Under the pieces are notes generated by a model. The model saw only the letters and a program-made list of their open reading frames with translations, had not been told where the DNA came from and made no database searches. From Shewanella polaris (GTDB lineage: Bacteria > Pseudomonadota > Gammaproteobacteria > Enterobacterales > Shewanellaceae), in the NCBI RefSeq assembly GCF_006385555.1, contig NZ_CP041036.1:1240001-1304000 (forward strand): a DNA stretch of 64,000 nucleotides. Reading direction: 5' to 3'. How positions within the stretch are numbered: the first letter of the stretch is position 1; each line of letters begins with the position of its first letter. Made by a program: the position numbers and the translations under genes. This document shows positions 1 to 8,886 of this stretch, one piece after another.

Positions 1-409
1 ACTTAGACTCTTCTTGGCTGATATTAACCTGAATACACACGTTTAATGGTGGCTTATTACTCGGACGTTGTTCATTCAAGCGTTGAGCAATTTTGTCGCG
101 GCTTAGGGTATGGATCCAATCAAAATGTTCAGCGATAATTTTGGTTTTATTGGATTGTAATGGGCCGATGAAATGCCATTCAATATCGGGATAATCTGCC
201 TGCAAGGCATTAATCTTAGTTTCACCTTCTTGGACATAGTTTTCACCAAATTGACGTTGTCCAGCTTGATAAGCGGCAATGATGTCACTGATGGGTTTGG
301 TTTTACTCACAGCGAGTAAGATTATCTCGTTCGGTGAACGTGAACAATTTTGCGCCGCTTGATTAATTCTACTCTGGGCGATTGATATTCTGTCTGCTAT
401 TGTTGTCAT
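1..409 (-). CDS. yggS: YggS/PLPBP family PLP-binding homeostasis protein, N-terminal part (cut by window edge)
   Basis: Reading the minus strand from the ATG at 409 gives about 136 residues of a PLP-binding (PLPBP, formerly UPF0001) protein; the C-terminus lies beyond the window. Visible family features are the LAVSKTKP segment near residue 32, whose lysine binds pyridoxal phosphate, then FGENYVQE and WHFIGPLQSNK. The family is a single-domain TIM-barrel protein that buffers PLP and influences amino-acid metabolism; no catalytic reaction is established. It is divergent from pilT with fewer than 30 bases between the start codons, so each promoter must lie inside the opposite gene. The yggS-pilT association is common in gammaproteobacteria. 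Confidence 0.93.
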   Translation of the reverse strand, partial: MTTIADRISIAQSRINQAAQNCSRSPNEIILLAVSKTKPISDIIAAYQAGQRQFGENYVQEGETKINALQADYPDIEWHFIGPLQSNKTKIIAEHFDWIHTLSRDKIAQRLNEQRPSNKPPLNVCIQVNISQEESK

Positions 410-436
410 AATGTTGGCTAAATGGATGTCTCTACA

Positions 437-1474
437 ATGGAAATCACTGAATTACTCGCCTTTAGTGTAAAACACAAAGCATCAGATCTACATCTTTCAG
501 CGGGCGTGTCCCCGATGATCCGTGTTGATGGTGAGGTGAGAAAAATTAACTTACCTGCATTAGATCATCAAGGCGTTCATAGTCTTGTATATGACATCAT
601 GAATGATAAACAACGTAAAGACTATGAAGAACATCTTGAAATCGATTTTTCATTTGAAGTGCCTAACCTAGCACGTTTTCGTGTTAACGCATTCAATCAG
701 TCTCGTGGTGCTGGCGCCGTATTTCGTACTATTCCGTCAGACATTTTGTCACTTGAGCAACTTGGCGCACCAGACATTTTTAAGAAAATTGCCAGCTTTC
801 CTCGTGGGTTAGTCTTAGTTACTGGGCCTACAGGCTCAGGTAAATCAACCACCTTGGCAGCAATGGTAGATTACGTTAATGAAAATCGACACGATCATAT
901 TTTAACCATTGAAGACCCAATCGAATTCGTTCATCAGAACAAACAATGCTTAATCAACCAGCGTGAAGTTCATAAGCATACCCATAGCTTTAACGCTGCA
1001 CTGAGAAGTGCATTACGTGAAGACCCGGATGTTATTCTTGTGGGTGAAATGCGCGACCTTGAAACCATTCGTTTAGCCATGACAGCCGCTGAAACGGGCC
1101 ATTTAGTATTTGGTACCTTGCATACTACATCAGCCGCAAAAACCATTGACCGTGTGGTCGATGTATTTCCCGAAGGTGAAAAGAGTATGGTTCGCACCAT
1201 GCTGTCTGAATCACTTCAAGCGGTTATTTCGCAAACACTGATCAAAAAAATTGGTGGTGGTCGAGTTGCCGCTCACGAAATTATGATGGGTACTCCAGCG
1301 ATTCGAAATCTTATTCGTGAAGATAAAGTCGCGCAAATGTATTCTGCCATTCAAACGGGTATGTCTCACGGTATGCAAACCCTTGACCAATGTCTGCAAA
1401 ACTTAGTCAATCGTGGTTTAATTACACGCGAAGATGCAATGCAAAAAAGTTCGAATAAACAAACTAATTTCTAA
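437..1474 (+). CDS. pilT: Type IV pilus retraction ATPase PilT
   Basis: Hexameric cytoplasmic ATPase that powers pilus retraction (twitching, DNA uptake, adhesion). The product is 345 residues, the usual PilT length. The N-terminus MEITELLAFSVKHKASDLHL is typical. Walker A GPTGSGKST lies near residues 130-138, the Asp-box LTIEDPIEFVH follows, then the Walker B region EDPDVILVGEMRD and the His-box GHLVFGTLHTTSA near 220. The AIRNLIRE motif needed for retraction is present. An in-frame ATG at 422 would add five residues; 437 is preferred because it matches the family N-terminus, although neither start has a clear Shine-Dalgarno. pilU follows 11 bp downstream, so the two are probably cotranscribed. 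Confidence 0.96.
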   Translation: MEITELLAFSVKHKASDLHLSAGVSPMIRVDGEVRKINLPALDHQGVHSLVYDIMNDKQRKDYEEHLEIDFSFEVPNLARFRVNAFNQSRGAGAVFRTIPSDILSLEQLGAPDIFKKIASFPRGLVLVTGPTGSGKSTTLAAMVDYVNENRHDHILTIEDPIEFVHQNKQCLINQREVHKHTHSFNAALRSALREDPDVILVGEMRDLETIRLAMTAAETGHLVFGTLHTTSAAKTIDRVVDVFPEGEKSMVRTMLSESLQAVISQTLIKKIGGGRVAAHEIMMGTPAIRNLIREDKVAQMYSAIQTGMSHGMQTLDQCLQNLVNRGLITREDAMQKSSNKQTNF

Positions 1475-1485
1475 GGAACTGGGTC

Positions 1486-2598
1486 ATGGATGTTCGTCCA
1501 TTTTTAAATATCATGGTTGAGAAAAAGGCGTCTGATTTATTTGTCACCGCAGGTTTTCCGCCCAGTGCAAAAATTGATGGTGAATTACGTCAACTTTCTG
1601 AAAATCGATTAACACCAGAGCAATCGTTGGTGTTTGTTGAATCGTTGATGAGTGATGCGCAAAAGAAAGAGTTTCACGACACCAGTGAATGTAACTTTGC
1701 TTTTGCGGCAAAAGATTTAGGGCGCTTTCGTGTCAGTGCATTTTGGCAACGTGAATCAGCTGGCTGCGTAATGCGTCGTATTGAAACTCAAATTCCAGAA
1801 GTCGATGACTTAAAACTGCCTGCTATTCTAAAAGACCTGGTCATGAGTAAACGTGGCCTTATTATTATGGTTGGCGGAACGGGTACTGGTAAGTCAACAT
1901 CGTTGGCTGCACTAGTGGGTTACCGAAACGCGCATGCCCGTGGACATATCCTTACCATCGAAGATCCCGTCGAATTTGTTCATAACCATCGTAAAAGTAT
2001 TATTACTCAACGCGAAGTGGGTATTGATACTGAGTCATTTGATGCCGCACTGAAAAGCTCGTTACGCCAAGCGCCAGATGTGATTCTGATTGGTGAAATC
2101 CGCACGCAAGAAACCATGGAATTTGCGCTGTCATTTGCTGAAACGGGTCATTTATGTATGGCGACCTTGCATGCTAACAATGCTAACCAAGCACTTGATC
2201 GTATTATGCATTTAGTGCCAGAAAGTAAGCATAATCAACTCTTATTCGATTTGTCATTGAACTTACGCGGCATTGTCGCGCAACAGCTTATTCCTAAATC
2301 AGACGGAACCGGCCGTCGAGCCGCCATTGAAGTGTTAATTAATACCCCTCGCGTGGCCAGTTTGATTGCAAAAAATGAGTTGCATTTACTCAAAGAAACC
2401 ATGGGTAAGTCACGTGAACAAGGCATGCAAACGTTCGACCAAGCTTTGTTAGATTTATATGTAGAGGGTGAAATTAGTTATGCAGATGCATTACATCATG
2501 CCGACTCACCTAATGATTTACGTTTAATGATTAAATTACTGAGTAACGAAACAACCTCTTCGGGGATAATGGAAGGCATTACTTTCGATAAGGATTAA
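1486..2598 (+). CDS. pilU: PilT-like retraction accessory ATPase PilU
   Basis: A 370-residue PilT paralogue that acts with PilT in forceful pilus retraction. It has the same order of motifs: an N-terminal PAS-like region, Walker A GGTGTGKST near residues 129-137, LTIEDPVEFVH, the APDVILIGEIR Walker B region and the His-box GHLCMATLHANNA. The C-terminal extension after about residue 340, longer than in PilT, is usual for PilU. It follows pilT by 11 bp with an AAGGA upstream of the ATG, and a strong intrinsic terminator ends the pair. Confidence 0.96.
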   Translation: MDVRPFLNIMVEKKASDLFVTAGFPPSAKIDGELRQLSENRLTPEQSLVFVESLMSDAQKKEFHDTSECNFAFAAKDLGRFRVSAFWQRESAGCVMRRIETQIPEVDDLKLPAILKDLVMSKRGLIIMVGGTGTGKSTSLAALVGYRNAHARGHILTIEDPVEFVHNHRKSIITQREVGIDTESFDAALKSSLRQAPDVILIGEIRTQETMEFALSFAETGHLCMATLHANNANQALDRIMHLVPESKHNQLLFDLSLNLRGIVAQQLIPKSDGTGRRAAIEVLINTPRVASLIAKNELHLLKETMGKSREQGMQTFDQALLDLYVEGEISYADALHHADSPNDLRLMIKLLSNETTSSGIMEGITFDKD

Positions 2599-2652
2599 TG
2601 TGATTTAAATCAAGAAAAAATCACTTTGTTAATCGAACAGCGTTTTATTAAC

Positions 2653-2683
2653 GGCCGCAAGTCACATCTTGTGGCCTTTTTTT
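2653..2683 (+). terminator. Intrinsic terminator of pilT-pilU
   Basis: A 9-bp stem (GGCCGCAAG with CTTGTGGCC, one G-T pair) and a 6-nt loop are followed by seven T residues. It lies 54 bp after the pilU stop and before a gene with its own leader, so it should end the pilus transcript. Confidence 0.9.
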
Positions 2684-2846
2684 GTTAGAATGACTAATAT
2701 TATTGTTAATAGTCTTGCCGTTGTTGTGGATGTTACGCTGACGGGAATACATTAAAATCTTTAGTTAGTAACTCTATACGTATAATTTCATTATACGTTA
2801 CTCATTTTTATCACGCTTTATAACATTGTTCTTTCAAGGATGTTTC

Positions 2847-3950
2847 ATGCAGTTATGGCAAAAAATCACCGTCTTTTCTTCGTTAATCTTACTTCCGCTT
2901 TCGGCATCGGCTGTACCAGTCACCGATGAAGTTGATATTGGCGGTGCAGTTCGGGTGAACTACGGCTGGAAAGACTACGACGACAACTCAAAGCTTGAGT
3001 TTGAATTATTCCGCGCCGACGTCAACTATAAGAGCAAAGATGGCTTATTTGCCTCAGCTCAGTATCGTTGGTATGAAAACATGGACGTAGTACACCATGC
3101 CTACATGGGATATCAATTTGATGAAGCTCAATCAGTGCAAGTGGGTGTAACCCAAGTCCCATTTGGTTTATTGCCTTATGCTGCTCATTCATTTTGGTTC
3201 GGCGCAACCTATTATCTTGGTTTTGAAGATGATTATGATGCAGGTATCCATTACAAAAATGAACAAGATGGTTGGCGCTATGACTTAGCTTATTTTGTCA
3301 ATGACGAAATTGGCGACGGTTCTAATTATGATCGTTACTCATTTGACGTAGCGACTACAGCGACATCGCCATATGAAGAAGCGGGTCAAATCAACGCTCG
3401 AGTTGAGCGAGAATTTACTTCTGGTGAAGTCACTCATAAGTTAGGTGGTTCATTACAATACAGCCAATTAGATTTTATGGCTGATGCAGCTACCGTAGTG
3501 GGTGAAGACACCAATGGTCTTGCCGCTGCAGCGCATTGGCAACTTGACTGGAAACAATGGCAATTACAATTACAATATATTCATTATGACTATGATATAG
3601 ATAACAGTGAACGTGTTGCGCTAAGTGCATTCCAATATCCATTTGAAATTGCTGCTGAAGCCGATGTTGCTACCGTTAACATTGCTAAAGCGTTTGACGT
3701 TGATTGGGGACCAATCACTAATGTCAATTTTTACAACGATTACAGCCAAGTAATGGCGTCTGGTCAAGGGCTTGATGACTCTATCCAGAATGTGACTGGT
3801 GTTGCCATCACTGCTGGTAAATTTTATTCTTATGTAGATTGGATTGCCGGTAAAAATATGTGGTTTGTTGATGGCCCAGGCGTTGGTATCAATAATGGTG
3901 ATACTGCATGGCATTCTCGCTTAAATATCAATATTGGTTTCTATTTCTAA
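2847..3950 (+). CDS. Outer-membrane beta-barrel porin-like protein
   Basis: A 367-residue secreted protein. The signal peptide is about residues 1-22 (MQLWQKITVF, a hydrophobic stretch, then LSASA before VPVTDEVD). The rest alternates aromatic and polar residues as in a transmembrane beta barrel, and it ends LNINIGFYF, the C-terminal aromatic signature read by the Bam machinery. The start at 2847 has AAGGA at 2836-2840; a TTG seven codons upstream lacks one. It sits between two intrinsic terminators and is therefore monocistronic. No substrate can be assigned; the overall look is that of general or anion-selective porins. Confidence 0.78.
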   Translation: MQLWQKITVFSSLILLPLSASAVPVTDEVDIGGAVRVNYGWKDYDDNSKLEFELFRADVNYKSKDGLFASAQYRWYENMDVVHHAYMGYQFDEAQSVQVGVTQVPFGLLPYAAHSFWFGATYYLGFEDDYDAGIHYKNEQDGWRYDLAYFVNDEIGDGSNYDRYSFDVATTATSPYEEAGQINARVEREFTSGEVTHKLGGSLQYSQLDFMADAATVVGEDTNGLAAAAHWQLDWKQWQLQLQYIHYDYDIDNSERVALSAFQYPFEIAAEADVATVNIAKAFDVDWGPITNVNFYNDYSQVMASGQGLDDSIQNVTGVAITAGKFYSYVDWIAGKNMWFVDGPGVGINNGDTAWHSRLNINIGFYF

Positions 3951-3982
3951 CCATTTTTGATCTGAACTAAAGCTACTTGCGT

Positions 3983-4021
3983 ATAGGCATCGATGAATTA
4001 ATTTATCGATGCCTATTTTTT
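3983..4021 (+). terminator. Intrinsic terminator downstream of the porin gene
   Basis: A perfect 12-bp stem (ATAGGCATCGAT with ATCGATGCCTAT) and a 10-nt AT-rich loop are followed by T5-6. A second copy of the right arm (ATCGATGCCTAT) follows directly at 4022-4033, as if the arm had been duplicated. Confidence 0.92.
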
Positions 4022-4059
4022 ATCGATGCCTATAAATGTTGATAAAAGGATACATACAA

Positions 4060-4596
4060 ATGATTAAATACTTAACGGCAATTGGTTTATTCGCATGTAG
4101 TAGTGTGGGGGCTTTAGCGGCAAATTGTCCTGACTATCTCAATGTTGAAGCGCGCAAATTACACTCCAAAGAAAACATTAATTTATGTGAACTCACCCAA
4201 GGCAAAGCCGTATTAATCGTTAATACCGCATCACATTGTGGTTTTACACCTCAATTTGAAGCGCTCGAAGCATTGCATAAACAATATGCCGACAAAGGTT
4301 TAGTGGTGATTGGGTTTCCGTCAGATGATTTTTTCCAAGAAGAAAAAGACGAAGCTAAAACGGCTGATGTGTGTTTTATTAATTATGGTGTCACGTTTAC
4401 CATGGTTGCAACATCACCCGTTAAAGGCAGTGAGGCTAACTCAGTCTTTAAATACTTAGCGGACAAAAGTGCTGCACCAAAATGGAACTTTTATAAGTAT
4501 CTTGTCTCTGGTGATGGTCAAAGTGTCCAGCAATTTAATTCGCGGGTTAAACCTGAAAGTGATGAGCTGAAAAAAGCGATTGAATCCATTTTATAA
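4060..4596 (+). CDS. Exported glutathione peroxidase family protein (cysteine type)
   Basis: A 178-residue thioredoxin-fold peroxidase with a signal peptide (residues 1-20, ending SVGALA), so probably periplasmic. The active-site segment VNTASHCGFT places the peroxidatic cysteine at residue 60, encoded by an ordinary TGT codon. The family element WNFYKYLV is near residue 147. The usual GFPCNQF segment is replaced by GFPSDDFFQ, so the conserved Gln of the catalytic tetrad is not in its normal context. The start at 4060 has AAAGGA nine bases upstream; an in-frame ATG at 4036 would spoil the signal peptide. In vivo it may reduce hydroperoxides with thioredoxin-like donors. Confidence 0.88.
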   Translation: MIKYLTAIGLFACSSVGALAANCPDYLNVEARKLHSKENINLCELTQGKAVLIVNTASHCGFTPQFEALEALHKQYADKGLVVIGFPSDDFFQEEKDEAKTADVCFINYGVTFTMVATSPVKGSEANSVFKYLADKSAAPKWNFYKYLVSGDGQSVQQFNSRVKPESDELKKAIESIL

Positions 4597-4816
4597 TTGT
4601 TTAATAGTGCGGTTATTTCCTCAATGACTTAACTGAAAAATAACGACTCTAGTTTAAATGAGCATTTACCAGTGCGGGTTAAGTTAATTTGATGATAAAA
4701 TCGATACCTAGCACTCTTTTTGTTTTAAATGAATGCGATACAATTTTCACTTAATCTCACGAGTAACTCATAGTGAGTTTAATTTATGAATCCATACCAA
4801 TGACGGAGAAGATACT

Positions 4817-5830
4817 TTGGCTAGATTTTCAGGGCTAGATAAAGAAACCGGCCACAAAGCTCGTGGCAAAACTGGCATATTATTATTGAATCTAGGGACA
4901 CCAGATGCGCCAACCAAATCGGCTGTTCGCACCTATTTAGCTGAGTTTTTGGCAGACCCGCGAGTGGTAGAAATTCCAAAATTAGTGTGGATGATTATTC
5001 TTCACGGCATTATTTTACGTACTCGCCCTGCTAAATCAGCAGCGCTGTATAAAGAAGTATGGACCGACGAAGGTTCTCCTTTACTGGCTATCAGCAAACG
5101 TCAACAAACAAACCTCGCTATGCTGCTGCAAGCACAAGGGCAAGATGCCAGTGTACATTTAGCGATGCGCTATGGTTCACCATCAGTGTCTAGCACGTTG
5201 CAAGATATGCATAAACAAGGCATAGACAACTTAGTTGTTTTACCTTTGTATCCGCAGTATGCCGCGCCGACAACCGCGTCTGCATTTGATGCGTTGGCCA
5301 AAGAACTAATGAAATGGCGTTATATTCCGGCTCTGCATTTTATCAATACTTATCATGACAACATTGACTATATTGATGCGCTTGCCGCGTCAATTCAAAA
5401 AGATTTTGACCAGCACGGTAAGCCACAAAAATTAGTGATCTCTTTTCATGGTATGCCAGAACGTAATTTACATTTAGGCGATCCTTATTACTGCTTCTGC
5501 ATGAAAACGACTCGCTTGGTGGTAGAGAAATTAGGCTTTAGTGAAGACGACTACGTAGCAACATTCCAGTCTCGCTTTGGTAAGGCAAAATGGTTACAAC
5601 CTTATACTGACGTCACAATAGGCAGCTTGCCAGAAAAGGGCATTACCGACATTGCCGTTATCTGCCCAGCATTTAGTGCAGATTGTCTCGAAACCTTAGA
5701 AGAAATTAAAGGTGAGAACCGCCTAGTGTTTGAACAAGCTGGTGGCAAAAACTTTAGATATATCGAATGTTTAAACGACAATGACGACCACATCAACATG
5801 ATGGCAAATCTGGTAAAACCTTTTCTTTAA
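4817..5830 (+). CDS. hemH: Ferrochelatase HemH
   Basis: Last enzyme of heme synthesis: it inserts Fe(II) into protoporphyrin IX at the cytoplasmic membrane. At 337 residues it has normal bacterial length. Recognisable elements are GILLLNLGTPDAP at the N-terminus, VVLPLYPQYA, the iron-binding SFHGMPERN motif near residue 209 and GDPYYCFCMKTTRLV. ICPAFSADCLETLEEI supplies the second catalytic-site acidic residues. The start is a TTG with GGAG eight bases upstream; no better ATG lies nearby. A CTAG-rich repeat cluster begins right after its stop codon. Confidence 0.96.
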   Translation: MARFSGLDKETGHKARGKTGILLLNLGTPDAPTKSAVRTYLAEFLADPRVVEIPKLVWMIILHGIILRTRPAKSAALYKEVWTDEGSPLLAISKRQQTNLAMLLQAQGQDASVHLAMRYGSPSVSSTLQDMHKQGIDNLVVLPLYPQYAAPTTASAFDALAKELMKWRYIPALHFINTYHDNIDYIDALAASIQKDFDQHGKPQKLVISFHGMPERNLHLGDPYYCFCMKTTRLVVEKLGFSEDDYVATFQSRFGKAKWLQPYTDVTIGSLPEKGITDIAVICPAFSADCLETLEEIKGENRLVFEQAGGKNFRYIECLNDNDDHINMMANLVKPFL

Positions 5831-5835
5831 GTAAT

Positions 5836-6000
5836 CTAGGCCGCTTCGCTGCTAGGCCGCTACGCTTCTAGAGCGGACTTTGTCCTGTTAGGGACAGCTT
5901 CGCTGATAAGATCCTAGGCTGCTACGCGGCTGGGCTGTTGATCTTATAGAGTCTAGCCGCGTAGCGTCCTCGAGGCCGCAGGCCGTTCTAGTCACTAGGC
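5836..6000 (+). repeat. CTAG-punctuated hairpin repeat cluster 1
   Basis: The space between hemH and the SUI1 gene is filled with short segments separated by CTAG (or TTAG/CTCG). Several are mini-hairpins with 3-nt loops: GGAC-TTT-GTCC, CAGC-TTC-GCTG and GGCC-GCA-GGCC. The right half (about 5940-5985) matches a roughly 45-bp block, (T)TTATAG..TCTAGCCGCG.AGCGTCCT, that recurs at 7041, 11981 and 46801 in the same orientation. No reading frame is evident. Confidence 0.85.
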
Positions 6001-6073
6001 TTTTAGCTTTATCCTCGCCTCTGCTTTTATGATTTGTTAAACTCAAACAATGTTTTATTGCTAAAGAAATAAT

Positions 6074-6403
6074 ATGAGAATAGATCCCAATATCGCATTA
6101 GTTTACAGCACTGATAAAGGCCGTATTGATCAACCTAAACCACAAACCGAAATACCCACTGGTGACGGAATCGTGCGGATCCACAAAGATAGTAAAGGTC
6201 GAAAAGGCAAGGGCGTGAGTGTCATTAAAGGCCTAGCATTAGATGAAAAAGCCTTAAAAGAGCTCGCGCAGAAATTAAAGAAACAATGTGGTTGTGGTGG
6301 TACAGTGAAAGACTTCTGTATTGAAGTGCAAACCGACAATCGCGAACAAATAAAATCCATATTAGAAAAGTTGAATTTCACAGTGAAATTAGCGGGTGGA
6401 TAA
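6074..6403 (+). CDS. yciH: SUI1/eIF1-like translation factor (YciH family)
   Basis: A 109-residue protein. It has an N-terminal tail with LVYSTDKGRI, then the SUI1 fold: GDGIVRIHKDSKGRKGKGVSV, GLALDEKALKELAQKLKKQCGCGGTVKD, and the closing strand IEVQTDNREQIKSILEKLNF. Bacterial YciH resembles eukaryotic eIF1 and can discriminate initiation complexes on the 30S subunit. It is transcribed ahead of yqgE, 33 bp away, and may share its transcript. Confidence 0.9.
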   Translation: MRIDPNIALVYSTDKGRIDQPKPQTEIPTGDGIVRIHKDSKGRKGKGVSVIKGLALDEKALKELAQKLKKQCGCGGTVKDFCIEVQTDNREQIKSILEKLNFTVKLAGG

Positions 6404-6436
6404 TACAAAACGCTAAAGCACTCTTGAGGAGAGCAT

Positions 6437-6997
6437 ATGGATAATTTCAAAGACCACTTTTTAATTGCGATGCCATCATTAGATGACACATTTTTTGAAC
6501 GTGCAGTGATATATATTTGTGAGCATGATAAAAAAGGTGCCATGGGATTAATGGTTAACCGTCCAATCGGCGTAGAGGTTGAAGATCTGCTTGAACAAAT
6601 GGAGTTATATTTATCGCCAGAATTTTTGTTCTCCTTAGATAGCCAAGTACTCATCGGTGGCCCAGTGGCACCCGAACGAGGCTTTGTGTTGCACACTCCA
6701 CAACCGCATTGGCTCAATAGCACCGAAATTAGTGAACACACTATGCTAACGTCTTCACGAGATATATTGGCGGCTATCGGTTCGAAAAAATCCCCTGAAC
6801 ATTTTATTGTAGCGCTTGGTTACGCAGGATGGGGTAAAGATCAACTTGAACAAGAAATTGCAGACAATACTTGGTTAACTATTAAAGCCACACCAGAGTT
6901 ACTTTTCAGCGCTGATCACGAACAAATGTGGCAAGTGGCAACCCAACAACTCGGTTTTGATATATGGCAAATGTCCAGCCAAGTCGGTCATGCTTAA
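6437..6997 (+). CDS. yqgE: YqgE/AlgH family protein (UPF0301)
   Basis: A 186-residue protein of the UPF0301 family. Family hallmarks are [48 protein letters not shown] and the [13 protein letters not shown] segment [24 protein letters not shown] element precedes the ATG by about six bases. The biochemical role is not settled; the Pseudomonas homologue AlgH was named for an effect on alginate genes. The partner ruvX lies downstream as in many gammaproteobacteria, here separated by a repeat cluster. Confidence 0.93.
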   Translation: MDNFKDHFLIAMPSLDDTFFERAVIYICEHDKKGAMGLMVNRPIGVEVEDLLEQMELYLSPEFLFSLDSQVLIGGPVAPERGFVLHTPQPHWLNSTEISEHTMLTSSRDILAAIGSKKSPEHFIVALGYAGWGKDQLEQEIADNTWLTIKATPELLFSADHEQMWQVATQQLGFDIWQMSSQVGHA

Positions 6998-7001
6998 AAA
7001 T

Positions 7002-7115
7002 AGGTTGTTTCGCTTCTAGGGCGGACTGCGTCCTGCTAAGATTTTATAGTATCTAGCCGCGAAGCGTCCTAGCAGCGCAGCGCTCTAGGCCGTTGCTTTT
7101 AAAGCGTCCTCTAAA
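7002..7115 (+). repeat. CTAG-punctuated hairpin repeat cluster 2
   Basis: It fills the gap between yqgE and ruvX. It contains the mini-hairpin GGAC-TGC-GTCC and, at 7041-7095, a full copy of the roughly 50-bp block ATTTTATAG..TCTAGCCGCG.AGCGTCCTAGCAGCG.AGCG.TCTAGGC. It is in the same orientation as the copies at 5941, 11981 and 46801. Confidence 0.85.
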
Positions 7116-7135
7116 GATTAAACAAAGAGATAAAC

Positions 7136-7555
7136 ATGCAACACCAAACCGTTTTAGGATTCGACTACGGCACCAAAAGTATTGGCGTCGCGATAGGTCA
7201 AGCCATTACTGCTAGTGCGACACCATTATTATCAATTAAAGCGGTTGATGGGATCCCTAATTGGGATGATATCGATAAATTATTAAAAGAATGGCAGCCA
7301 GATCTTGTGGTGGTGGGCTTACCGTTAAATATGGACGGAACCGAACAAGAAATGACTCAACGAGCTCGTAAATTTGCTAATCGAATTAATGGTCGTTTTG
7401 GTATCAAAATTGCCACTCAAGACGAACGATTAACAACAGCCGATGCCAAAGCTCGCTTATTTGAATTGGGAGGTTTTAAAGCCTTAACTAAAGGTCAAAT
7501 TGATGCAGTGTCTGCGGTATTAATTATCGAAAGTTATTTTGAAAATCAATTTTAA
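7136..7555 (+). CDS. ruvX: Holliday junction resolvase-like pre-16S rRNA nuclease (RuvX/YqgF)
   Basis: A 139-residue RNase H-fold protein. The N-terminal motif [14 protein letters not shown] carries the first catalytic Asp; [16 protein letters not shown] and the C-terminal region [11 protein letters not shown] ... [17 protein letters not shown] complete the family pattern, with Asp and Glu residues for metal binding. E. coli YqgF helps process the 5' end of 16S rRNA and is essential there. It is close to yqgE, the common arrangement. Confidence 0.95.
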   Translation: MQHQTVLGFDYGTKSIGVAIGQAITASATPLLSIKAVDGIPNWDDIDKLLKEWQPDLVVVGLPLNMDGTEQEMTQRARKFANRINGRFGIKIATQDERLTTADAKARLFELGGFKALTKGQIDAVSAVLIIESYFENQF

Positions 7556-8024
7556 GACTCTTCTCTGTCGTTACTAGGTTCCGTTTCGCTGCTCACTTGT
7601 TTAACAGGTAGAAGGCTGCGTTTCTAGGAACTGCATTGTCATAAGCTTTTATAGAATCTCGTCAAGTCGCTTTCTAGTATCAAGTTTTTGCTACTTCACC
7701 ACTCTTTACTGTTTTTGTTTATTTATCGCACCAATATGGTGCGATCATTTGTTATCGTTGCACAATCCTCCACCTTTCGCACTAAAGTACTTTTTACTTG
7801 ACGACTCAACGCCATTAAAATACTTTATACATATCAGTGTCTAAAGACTATTTGTACCATTAAGGTGCAAAGATTTTATGCTTGGCACATATCCTGAATC
7901 TATAATTACAAATTTAAAGCGCATAATAAGTGAGAAGTGTTGATTTGACGCACTAACTGTAAGCGAAGCGTTTGTTCTTTCGCATTGTACGCTTTTACTC
8001 CGGGTTGATTAAAAGGGCCATGAT
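7556..8024. other. Gene-free spacer with a decayed repeat cluster
   Basis: Positions about 7575-7685 look like an eroded CTAG cluster: CTAG occurs at several points and CGTTTCGCTGC, AGGCTGCGTTTCTAGG and TTTTATAGAATCTCG resemble the intact blocks elsewhere, with many mismatches. The remainder to 8024 shows no coding potential. A TATAAT at 7901-7906 could be the -10 of the downstream operon, but the only -35-like hexamer (TTGGCA at 7882) is spaced too closely to be convincing. Confidence 0.55.
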
Positions 8025-8885
8025 ATGACAACACGACCACTTATCTTCACTGACATAGATGGAACCTTACTTGATCATTTTGACTATAGCTTTAGTCATG
8101 CAATTGAAGTGATTGAAGCTCTTAATGAGCGCCAGATACCGATTATTGCCAATACCAGTAAAACCTTTGCAGAAATGACAAAGTTACAACAGACCGTTGG
8201 CTTTAACTCACCGTTTATTTCAGAAAATGGTGCCGTGATTTATATTCCGATTGGCTACTTTGCGCAACAGCCAGAAGATACATTTACCCAGGGATATTAT
8301 TGGGTCAAAGAATTTAGCCAACCACGAGAATATTGGCTTAAACTGTTAAATGAACAAGCCCAAGCATTCAAGAATGATTTTGTTGGTTTCTCATCTTTGT
8401 CGGTTGAAGAGCTATGTGAACTCACCGATTTATCCCCCGACAATGCCAAGCTTGCACTTGTTAGACATTATGCAGAACCATTGCTCTGGAAAGGAGATGA
8501 AACCAGTAAACAAGCGTTTATAAAGTTGATGACCAGTGTTGGTGCACATACTTTGCAGGGCGGACGTTTTTTACATGTCGGCGGTGATACAGATAAAGGC
8601 AAAGCGATGAAATGGCTAGCCGATGTGTATACCAAACAATATGGCACTCCCGTAACCACTGTTGCTCTTGGAGACAGTGGTAATGATAATGCCATGCTCG
8701 AAGCCGCTGACATTGCCATACAAATTAAATCACCGACTCATGAATTTCCTACATTAACGACCAACAAAAAAACCATCAAAAGTACTGAATATGGCCCTAA
8801 AGGCTGGGCAGAATGTATTAATAAAACGTTACTGTCGTCATCCGTAGAATCACAGAACAACCCACTATCATCAGAAGGGGCGTAA
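8025..8885 (+). CDS. Glucosyl/mannosyl-3-phosphoglycerate phosphatase (HAD-IIB)
   Basis: A 286-residue HAD-superfamily phosphatase of the MPGP (YedP-like) type. Motif I is FTDIDGTLLDH, motif II sits in IIANTSKTFAEM, and motif IV is VALGDSGNDNAMLEAAD near the C-terminus. MPGP-specific segments such as ISENGAVIYIP and GGRFLHVGGDTDKGKA are present. It should release phosphate from the glycosyl-3-phosphoglycerate made by the next gene, which starts one base after this stop. Because the partner resembles GpgS, the substrate is more likely glucosyl- than mannosyl-phosphoglycerate; this is inference from context. Confidence 0.88.
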   Translation: MTTRPLIFTDIDGTLLDHFDYSFSHAIEVIEALNERQIPIIANTSKTFAEMTKLQQTVGFNSPFISENGAVIYIPIGYFAQQPEDTFTQGYYWVKEFSQPREYWLKLLNEQAQAFKNDFVGFSSLSVEELCELTDLSPDNAKLALVRHYAEPLLWKGDETSKQAFIKLMTSVGAHTLQGGRFLHVGGDTDKGKAMKWLADVYTKQYGTPVTTVALGDSGNDNAMLEAADIAIQIKSPTHEFPTLTTNKKTIKSTEYGPKGWAECINKTLLSSSVESQNNPLSSEGA

Positions 8886-8886
8886 C

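Noticed and set aside
4237..4239. Possible selenocysteine in the glutathione peroxidase
   Set aside because: The active-site codon is TGT (cysteine), so no recoding is needed.
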